Below the pieces are notes generated by a model that was not told where the DNA came from, searched no databases, and saw only the letters and a program-made list of their open reading frames with translations. From Candidatus Iainarchaeum sp. (lineage in GTDB: Archaea > Iainarchaeota > Iainarchaeia > Iainarchaeales > GCA-2688035), in the NCBI GenBank assembly GCA_028712575.1, contig JAQTPU010000018.1:1-12223 (forward strand): 12,223 nt of DNA, in the 5' to 3' direction. Both the position numbers and the translations under genes were made by a program. Positions 1-4,610 of this stretch are shown here, piece by piece. The number at the start of each line of letters is the position of its first letter. The stretch's first letter is position 1.

Positions 1-13
1 GCTCTTCCGATCT
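1..13. other. Illumina adapter remnant at contig end
   Basis: The first 13 bases, GCTCTTCCGATCT, are identical to the 3' end shared by standard Illumina adapters. They are almost certainly not genomic. Genomic sequence starts at about position 14. The reading frame of the minus-strand gene happens to stay open through these bases, so the last four or so residues at its truncated end (roughly E-I-G-R) are artificial. Confidence 0.9.
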
Positions 14-2846
14 CAGAGCCCCTGCTGCTGGCATTGATATCCATCAGGAAATAGGGGGCTTTTGCATAAAACGTATAGGTAATGTTGTAGTCCAGAGTCC
101 CGTATACTCCGTATGCCCTCAATTTTGAAACAATTGAGGAATCCGCATCAAGGGAAAAATTCGCGTTTGACAGGCTTGCCCCTGAATAAATAATAAGCCC
201 GGCCTGTGCAGCCGGCGACGAGTGAAAGCTTGTGTTTCCGCCAAGGTCGGAATTGTTGCCTGTTTTGCTCCACAGGCCTGTGCCTGTTCCCCCCTTGTTT
301 GCGTCAATCCTTGCCTTGTATGCGGAATTGTTGAAATCAAACAAAAACCCGTTCCGTATTGCATTCAGGTCAGCCCCGTAATCAGTCGGAGCCCTTGTCT
401 GCGAATAATTCACAAAATAATGCCTTGCCGAATTCCTGCCAAGCGTCACAAGAAACACAAGGTTTGCCGAGGCAGTGTAATTATTCGAATAGGCCTGATT
501 GTAAACCCTGGAAGGAATTTCCAAAAAATCCGTGCCATTATAATCAAGCACCCTCACTGAATTGCCGTCCGCATTATAATTGAAATCAACCCTGGCATCA
601 ACAACATTAAACCAGCGGTCCTTCACTCCGGGCTCTGAAACGTTCATGTCAAAGCTCATTGGAAAGGTCGCACCGGCATTGTCGACATACCTGCCCTGCC
701 AGACATTTGCCCTGTAAAAGGCATTGTCAAAAAACTGCGAGCCTATCTTTACGTCGTACCAGCCGACAGCGCCGTTAATGTCATAATTGTAATCATAGCC
801 GTTAAAGTCGGGTTGCGGGGAATCAAGCATCAGTGCATCCCGAACAAGCACTGTCCCTGTCGGATCTGTTATTGTTATCCGCTGCTGAACACCAAGATTT
901 GTTTCAAACCGTATTGCAACCCTCCTGCCCAATCCAAAAAAAGATTCGGGTTCATTGGCATCAAAGGTCTTCAGGATTCCCTTGGGCCCTATGAGCACAT
1001 ACATTTCATTGGTGTCGCCTATGTTTCCAGCCGCATCAGTGCTGTTGAAGTCAAGAGCCCAATTGCCGTCGGCAGAAATGAAAATGTTCGAATCATAGGC
1101 CTGCCAGTCGCCCCAGGCAATGCCTGCGCCCCCGTCGGCATCAAGCCTGTACTTTGTGGGCCCGCAGCCGCTTCCATTGCCACTGTCGCAGGCAAGGCTG
1201 ATATTTGCATCAAATCCCTGCCAGGCATTGTGGTTTCCGTCCCATCTTGTCGAGGGCTTCGTGTTGTCTATCATCAGGGAATTGCCGCTTGCATCGAAGC
1301 CAGTGACAGCCACATTCGCCATTATATCTGTTGCCTTTATCAAAATATAATAATTCCCGTCCGGCACCTGGCTTGTGTCCCATTCCCAGCTGCATCCCGT
1401 GGAATCAGTGAAATCCAGGTCATCACAGTTTCCAGGATTGGCTGTCAGGTTGAAATCAATTATTATCGGCGTGCCCGAACCGTCCTGCTGAACCGTGGAA
1501 TAATTGATGTCAACCAGAAAATTGTTGGAATCTGAATCCACAAGATTGAAGTCTATTACAAGGTTGCCGTCGCGGAAATAAGAAAAAACAGGCATGCCCG
1601 CATTGTCAGGATAATTTTCAACCGCAGTAATGTTGATGTCCGGAGCCAGGTTCAGCTGGGAATATGTTATTGCAATGCCAAGAAGCTTCGGCGTGAATTC
1701 CGCAAGGCTGTTCAGGTCGTCTGTTTCAAGAACTGCATTGTACTGGAAATACCTGTTGTCTGCAACAACATTCAGGTCCCAGGCCGGGTTCGAATCGGAA
1801 AAATTCGTGTCTGAAGCCCCGCTGGGCCCGACAAAGCTTTCCCCGTCACAGGCGGAATCATTGCACGAGCGCACCTTAAGGTTCAGGCGCAAAGCACCGC
1901 GCTTGTAATGGTCCCTGATTTCCTGCAGGCCCAGGGCACGGTTGTAAATTGCAAATTCATCAATAGAACCTGCCCACCTGTAACTAACAGGACCGCCAAT
2001 GGAAAACACCCTTGTTGTTGTTGCAGCCGGGTTCTTGTATGATGCTGTCCCGTAAAGCCGCCCGTCAACATAAAGAAAAGCGGAATTCGCAGCGGCATCA
2101 AGGACTGTCACATAATGATGCCAGGAATTCGGCGCCAATTGCGGAACATTGGCGGAAGTTCCCGGCACCTTGAAGGGATTGCCATAAGAATCGCCCGTGT
2201 TCAAATAAATTGAATTGTTAATATGCCAGAGGTCAAAATATGTCACGCCCGCATTTGCAGGATGGTTCCAGAGCATTCTCGGGTTTGCTGCAGTATGCAT
2301 TGCCCATACTTCGAATGCCGCGCTTGAACCCAATGTAACCGTATTTGCAGTGATAACATTGTTGGTTCCGTCAAAAGTATATGCCCCGCCGAATTTTCCC
2401 GCTGCCCTCCATGCCGGGCAACTGGAGCAGCCTCCGTTGTTGCCGCCACCGGAAGAATCAGTGAAAGAGGTTGCACCGCTGCCCTCGTTCAGGTGATAGA
2501 GCCGCACATTTCCCGACATGTTCGCATCAGTGTCAATTGCGGCATTGTCCGGAAGCGCCTTTGCATAATTGCCTCCGAACGAAAACAACATGCTCTGCCA
2601 GTTTGCGTCTGAACCCGCATCGAACACCCTTGAATTGAAATCGCCGTAAGGAAAATAATTCAGGTCGTTTTGTTTTGCAAGAATGACATTCCCGTCCAAT
2701 GTCGTGTTTATGTCCCTTGAACTTCCGGAATTGAAATCAGAATACGCAGTGTCAGAAAAATCCAAAGAAAAAACAGCGCCAAAAAAAAGGATTAGAAAAA
2801 CAAGAACCGCGGAACCCCTTGGCAAAAGAAAAAACCCCTGAAACAT
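1..2846 (-). CDS. Large secreted surface protein with LamG domain, C-terminus off the left edge
   Basis: The frame is open without a stop from the ATG at 2846 to the left edge (948 codons, about 944 of them genomic), so this is the N-terminal part of a longer protein. Residues 1-27 form a signal peptide (hydrophobic run AVLVFLILFFGAVFS). A FDAG motif (75-78) begins a beta-sandwich module whose other half seems to be at about 317-400, ending in the RYFQY and ETDD motifs. Between them, about 110-316, sits a LamG/concanavalin-A-like jellyroll, starting at GNVRLYHLNEGSG and ending in GSIDEFAIYNRAL. Further Ig-like beta modules follow. The chain is full of D-x-N tripeptides and has at least 13 D-x-N-x-S/T sequons. 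The start is set by the signal peptide and by a TATA box 27 bp upstream; no Shine-Dalgarno is seen, so the mRNA is probably leaderless. The role, as adhesin or cell-wall/S-layer-associated protein, is inferred. No enzyme motif is seen. Confidence 0.9.
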   Translation of the reverse strand, partial: MFQGFFLLPRGSAVLVFLILFFGAVFSLDFSDTAYSDFNSGSSRDINTTLDGNVILAKQNDLNYFPYGDFNSRVFDAGSDANWQSMLFSFGGNYAKALPDNAAIDTDANMSGNVRLYHLNEGSGATSFTDSSGGGNNGGCSSCPAWRAAGKFGGAYTFDGTNNVITANTVTLGSSAAFEVWAMHTAANPRMLWNHPANAGVTYFDLWHINNSIYLNTGDSYGNPFKVPGTSANVPQLAPNSWHHYVTVLDAAANSAFLYVDGRLYGTASYKNPAATTTRVFSIGGPVSYRWAGSIDEFAIYNRALGLQEIRDHYKRGALRLNLKVRSCNDSACDGESFVGPSGASDTNFSDSNPAWDLNVVADNRYFQYNAVLETDDLNSLAEFTPKLLGIAITYSQLNLAPDINITAVENYPDNAGMPVFSYFRDGNLVIDFNLVDSDSNNFLVDINYSTVQQDGSGTPIIIDFNLTANPGNCDDLDFTDSTGCSWEWDTSQVPDGNYYILIKATDIMANVAVTGFDASGNSLMIDNTKPSTRWDGNHNAWQGFDANISLACDSGNGSGCGPTKYRLDADGGAGIAWGDWQAYDSNIFISADGNWALDFNSTDAAGNIGDTNEMYVLIGPKGILKTFDANEPESFFGLGRRVAIRFETNLGVQQRITITDPTGTVLVRDALMLDSPQPDFNGYDYNYDINGAVGWYDVKIGSQFFDNAFYRANVWQGRYVDNAGATFPMSFDMNVSEPGVKDRWFNVVDARVDFNYNADGNSVRVLDYNGTDFLEIPSRVYNQAYSNNYTASANLVFLVTLGRNSARHYFVNYSQTRAPTDYGADLNAIRNGFLFDFNNSAYKARIDANKGGTGTGLWSKTGNNSDLGGNTSFHSSPAAQAGLIIYSGASLSNANFSLDADSSIVSKLRAYGVYGTLDYNITYTFYAKAPYFLMDINASSRGSEIGR

Positions 2847-2847
2847 C

Positions 2848-2864
2848 GATAGTATATGCCTATC
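2848..2864. promoter_or_regulatory. Small inverted repeat at the surface-protein transcription start
   Basis: GATAG and CTATC are separated by 7 nt and lie between the TATA box and the start codon of the minus-strand surface-protein gene, across the expected transcription start. This is a possible repressor operator. The arms are only 5 bp, so chance is a real alternative. Confidence 0.25.
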
Positions 2865-2869
2865 ATAAA

Positions 2870-2877
2870 TTTATAAA
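2870..2877 (-). promoter_or_regulatory. TATA box of the surface-protein gene
   Basis: TTTATAAA, itself palindromic, is centred about 27 bp upstream of the ATG at 2846. This is the expected archaeal box A distance for a transcript that begins at or next to the start codon. The same geometry recurs upstream of the 13-codon ORF before the SMC-family gene. Confidence 0.6.
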
Positions 2878-2916
2878 TGTTTTTTTGAGCGCATTTTAAA
2901 AAAAAGCGGTAAAAAA

Positions 2917-3136
2917 AAGGCCTGCCAATGCAAACCAACCTGCAAATAGCTTTAAAAACACAACAACGGCTTTTTCTTCAAAAGAAAAACCCGGGAAAAA
3001 GAAGGCCTGCCAATGCAAACCAACCTGCAAATAGCTTTAAAAACACAACAACGGCTTTTTCTTCAAAAGAAAAACCCGGGAAAAAGAAGGCCTGCCAATG
3101 CAAACCAACCTGCAAATAGCTTTAAAAACACAACAA
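2917..3136. repeat. 85-bp tandem direct repeat, about 2.6 copies
   Basis: The same 85-bp unit recurs with its internal ATG at 2928, 3013 and 3098. The third copy is identical up to about 3136 and then diverges. Each unit contains a TATA-like CTTTAAAAA, and the full copies contain a stem TTTTTCTT/AAGAAAAA, a CCCGGG linker and a degenerate second stem around AATGC. The unit is therefore a tandemly amplified version of the two-hairpin element found at 3183, 3353 and 3658. Copies look essentially identical, which suggests recent or ongoing duplication. A collapse or expansion by assembly is possible. Confidence 0.9.
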
Positions 3137-3182
3137 GGCAAGTATTTTTTATGACTTCACCCAGTGAGCGACTTTGGCTGCA

Positions 3183-3237
3183 GGCCTTTCTTTAAAAAAG
3201 AAAGCCCTGGGAAAGAAAGGTTTTGCAATGCAAAACC
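3183..3237. repeat. Two-hairpin element A, upstream of tRNA-Trp
   Basis: Hairpin 1 has an 8-bp stem (3186-3193 with 3197-3204, CTTTCTTT/AAAGAAAG). A CCCTGGG-AAAGAAAGG linker follows. Hairpin 2 is a perfect 8-bp stem GGTTTTGC/GCAAAACC around AAT (3219-3237). The linker's AAAGAAAGG can also pair with CCTTTCTTT of the first arm, so the element can fold in two exclusive ways. Confidence 0.75.
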
Positions 3238-3277
3238 CCTGATTTTAAAAACTTTAAACCCTTCAATTATTCCAATC

Positions 3278-3350
3278 GGGGTTATAGCATAACCTGGTAG
3301 TGCGACTGGCTCCAGACCAGCTGACCGGGGTTCAAATCCCCGTAACCCCA
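3278..3350 (+). tRNA. tRNA-Trp (anticodon CCA)
   Basis: A full cloverleaf of 73 nt can be drawn. The acceptor is GGGGTTA/TAACCCC with discriminator A. The D stem is GCAT/GTGC (one T-G pair). The anticodon arm is ACTGG/CCAGC with a terminal A-C mismatch and loop CTCCAGA, giving anticodon CCA. The T arm is CGGGG/CCCCG with a canonical TTCAAAT loop. There is no intron and no encoded CCA tail. It is flanked on both sides by two-hairpin elements, the downstream one starting 3 bp after the tRNA end. Candidate TATA boxes lie 20-35 bp upstream. Confidence 0.92.
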
Positions 3351-3352
3351 CT

Positions 3353-3403
3353 GGCCTTTCTTAAAAAGAAAGCCCAGGGAAAGAAAGGCTTGCTGTGCAA
3401 GCC
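3353..3403. repeat. Two-hairpin element B, directly after tRNA-Trp
   Basis: Same architecture as element A: hairpin 1 CTTTCTT/AAGAAAG (3356-3372), CCCAGGG-AAAGAAAGG linker, hairpin 2 GGCTTGC/GCAAGCC around TGT (3387-3403). The hairpin 2 sequence differs from A in several bases, yet both arms changed together so pairing is kept. Its position just after the tRNA could affect 3'-end formation or processing. Confidence 0.75.
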
Positions 3404-3417
3404 TAACCTTCGGCAAA

Positions 3418-3451
3418 AGCCCGGGGAAAAAAGGCTTTTGCTGCGCAAAAG
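3418..3451. repeat. Partial two-hairpin element C, upstream of tRNA-Ala
   Basis: This copy keeps a GCCCGGGG-A-run-GG linker and a perfect hairpin 2, CTTTTGC/GCAAAAG around TGC (3435-3451). The first hairpin is not recognisable, although a GGCAAAAGCC stretch just upstream could pair with the GGCTTTTGC arm. Confidence 0.6.
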
Positions 3452-3508
3452 AATTCACTTCCCAAAGAAAAAGAAACTTTATTTTGCATAAACAGGAAAA
3501 ATAATTCC

Positions 3509-3580
3509 GGGCTTGTCTGCCAATGGTTAAGCTCCGGCCTTCGCAAGGCCGGGATGGGGGTCCGATTCCCCCCAAGTCCA
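3509..3580 (+). tRNA. tRNA-Ala (anticodon CGC), with unusual features
   Basis: The acceptor GGGCTTG/CAAGTCC carries a G3-T70 pair, the main alanine identity element, with discriminator A. The anticodon arm CGGCC/GGCCG has loop TTCGCAA, giving CGC, which fits the alanine reading. The T stem is five G-C pairs. Two features are odd. The D stem has only two Watson-Crick pairs (the outer T-T and inner C-A positions do not pair), and the T loop reads TCCGATT, with C where the near-universal T55 (pseudouridine) is expected. It is 72 nt long with no encoded CCA. A T-rich tract follows from 3592. It may be functional but divergent, or decaying. Confidence 0.72.
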
Positions 3581-3612
3581 TTCTGTAAATAAGTTTTTAA
3601 ATTCCAGATTCC

Positions 3613-3622
3613 TATTAAATAT
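3613..3622 (+). promoter_or_regulatory. TATA box of the membrane-protein gene
   Basis: TATTAAATAT is a good archaeal box A. Transcription would be expected to begin near 3644, giving a leader of about 90 nt that includes inverted element E before the proposed start at 3732. Confidence 0.45.
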
Positions 3623-3657
3623 AGAATTCTAGGATGTTAAGCAAGCGAAGCGAACCT

Positions 3658-3714
3658 CAATTTTGCGCAGCAAAATTGTTTCTTTTCCAAGGTTTTCTTT
3701 GCTTGCAAAGAAAA
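3658..3714. repeat. Two-hairpin element E, inverted copy
   Basis: This is the same design read on the opposite strand. A perfect 9-bp stem CAATTTTGC/GCAAAATTG around GCA (3658-3678) is followed by a TTTCTTTTCCAAGG linker and a perfect 10-bp stem TTTTCTTTGC/GCAAAGAAAA around TT (3693-3714). It lies in the probable leader of the membrane-protein gene. An open frame upstream of the likely start simply reads through it. Confidence 0.75.
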
Positions 3715-3722
3715 GCTTGTCT

Positions 3723-3726
3723 GGTG
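3723..3726 (+). promoter_or_regulatory. Ribosome binding site that sets the TTG start at 3732
   Basis: GGTG lies 5 nt before TTG 3732. The same GGTG, 5-nt T-rich spacer, TTG arrangement is found at the UDP-xylose synthase start (10973 to 10964). It matches the GGTGA part of the archaeal Shine-Dalgarno sequence. Confidence 0.45.
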
Positions 3727-3731
3727 TTTTT

Positions 3732-4520
3732 TTGATTGATGCCCTTGTGTCTGGTTTGAAGGAAATCTGGAAGCACCCCTTAAGCATCCTGCCTGCATTG
3801 ATTGCGGGAATTGCAATGGCAGTTGTTTTTTACACTGTAATGGGCTCTTTTTTTGAGCTCCTGATTGACATTGTTTTTTTGGGGAATGTGCCTGACGCGG
3901 GCATAAGCCAGATGCCGTTCATGGTTTTCGGGCTTTATTCGGCAGACATACTGCCCATGCTGCTTGCAGGCGTTGTTTCGCTGGTAATAACAATTGCAAC
4001 AGGCTTTTTTTATTCAAATTATGCCGCAGAACTGCAGGAAAAAAACCCTTCTATCGGCAGGGCATTCGGAAAAACACTGGAACAGGGCCGGGAAATAATT
4101 GCATTGTTTGTTTTCGGATTCATGATAACCGCAGCGGCAGGCATTGTTTTCTGGGCACTGGCTTCTGTTTATCCGGCAATAGGCGCAGTTTCGATTGCAC
4201 TGGCTGCAATCATAATTATCCTGGTTTTGTATTTCCTTGTGAAAATCAGTTTTGTTGTTCCGGCAATGGCAATTGAAGGCGAAAAGCTGAAGCAGGGCAT
4301 TGGAAAGTCCTGGGAATTCACAAACAAAAAATTCTGGCACGTTGTACTGTTTATCCTGCTTGTTTTCATAATAACGCAGGCAATAATTGCAGCCGGCTCT
4401 GCTGTTTCAGGCCTTGTTTTGGAGCCTGCAATAAGCGCAATCATATTCGCTGTTTTCTGGGCGCTTGCAACGGCATATTCAGTTCTGGCAATCGCTTTTT
4501 ATTACCTTGAAAAAGAATAA
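3732..4520 (+). CDS. Polytopic membrane protein of unknown function
   Basis: From a TTG start the product is 262 residues with about six hydrophobic segments (roughly 18-50, 71-95, 121-147, 150-179, 202-222 and 230-257). The frame is open back to a TTG at 3663, but those extra 23 residues are almost entirely translation of the two-hairpin repeat, so I place the start at 3732, where GGTG stands 5 nt upstream and the conserved-looking MIDALVSGLKEIWKHP begins. The stretch VVPAMAIEG...GIGKSWEFTNKKFW (about 175-202) resembles the Pro-plus-repeated-SW pattern of YciC/DUF975/GPDPase-membrane-type proteins; this family link is from memory and is tentative. It lies 82 bp upstream of the SMC-family gene on the same strand, but the gap contains a TATA box, so the two need not be co-transcribed. 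Confidence 0.8.
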   Translation: MIDALVSGLKEIWKHPLSILPALIAGIAMAVVFYTVMGSFFELLIDIVFLGNVPDAGISQMPFMVFGLYSADILPMLLAGVVSLVITIATGFFYSNYAAELQEKNPSIGRAFGKTLEQGREIIALFVFGFMITAAAGIVFWALASVYPAIGAVSIALAAIIIILVLYFLVKISFVVPAMAIEGEKLKQGIGKSWEFTNKKFWHVVLFILLVFIITQAIIAAGSAVSGLVLEPAISAIIFAVFWALATAYSVLAIAFYYLEKE

Positions 4521-4537
4521 AATGCATTCAAATCGGG

Positions 4538-4546
4538 TTTAAAATA
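4538..4546 (+). promoter_or_regulatory. TATA box upstream of the SMC-family gene
   Basis: TTTAAAATA is centred at 4542. The expected start of transcription, about 27 bp on, falls at position 4569, the A of an ATG that opens a 13-codon reading frame running into the SMC start. Confidence 0.5.
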
Positions 4547-4568
4547 TTTTCTTTCAAAAAACCTAATA

Positions 4569-4610
4569 ATGAAACTGCCTTTGGCCTATAGAGGGAACCG
4601 GAATGGTTAG
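4569..4610 (+). CDS. Possible 13-residue leader peptide overlapping the SMC start
   Basis: ATG at 4569 opens MKLPLAYRGNRNG and stops at TAG 4608-4610, just past the SMC-family ATG at 4603 in another frame. The ATG lies 27 bp from the TATA centre, the spacing seen at the leaderless surface-protein gene, so a transcript could begin with this ORF and couple its translation to the ATPase. The ORF is short enough to be chance. Confidence 0.22.
   Translation: MKLPLAYRGNRNG

Larger units (their letters stand above)
2847..3277. other. Gene-free stretch upstream of tRNA-Trp
   Basis: I see no credible protein gene in these 431 bases. The stretch holds the surface-protein promoter (2848-2877), an A/T-rich spacer (2878-2916), an 85-bp tandem repeat (2917-3136), a short unique segment (3137-3182), one two-hairpin element (3183-3237) and the tRNA-Trp promoter region. 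The short open frames starting at 2928 and 3013 are translations of the tandem repeat. TTTTAAAAA (3243-3251) and TTTAAA (3253-3258) are candidate TATA boxes for the tRNA. Confidence 0.7.

Noticed and set aside
813..1535. 240-codon open frame on the plus strand
   Set aside because: It is antisense to the surface-protein gene, which has a signal peptide, recognisable domains and an unbroken 948-codon frame. The plus-strand translation is rich in Cys, Ile and Pro with no recognisable domain.
2917..3136. Possible CRISPR array
   Set aside because: The 85-bp units are contiguous identical repeats with no variable spacers, and no cas gene is present.
2928..3195. Plus-strand frames beginning MQTNLQIALK
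   Set aside because: They are produced by the 85-bp tandem repeat. Because 85 is not a multiple of three, each copy is read in a different frame, and no conserved peptide results.
3151..3195. 14-residue ORF MTSPSERLWLQAFL with a TATA-like box 27 bp upstream
   Set aside because: The TATA-like sequence is part of every copy of the tandem repeat and the ORF ends inside element A. Spacing alone is weak evidence for a peptide this short.
3157..3581. Two minus-strand open frames across the tRNA genes
   Set aside because: They read antisense through tRNA-Trp and tRNA-Ala and give translations such as GLRGFEPRS, a familiar artefact of tRNA genes called as protein.
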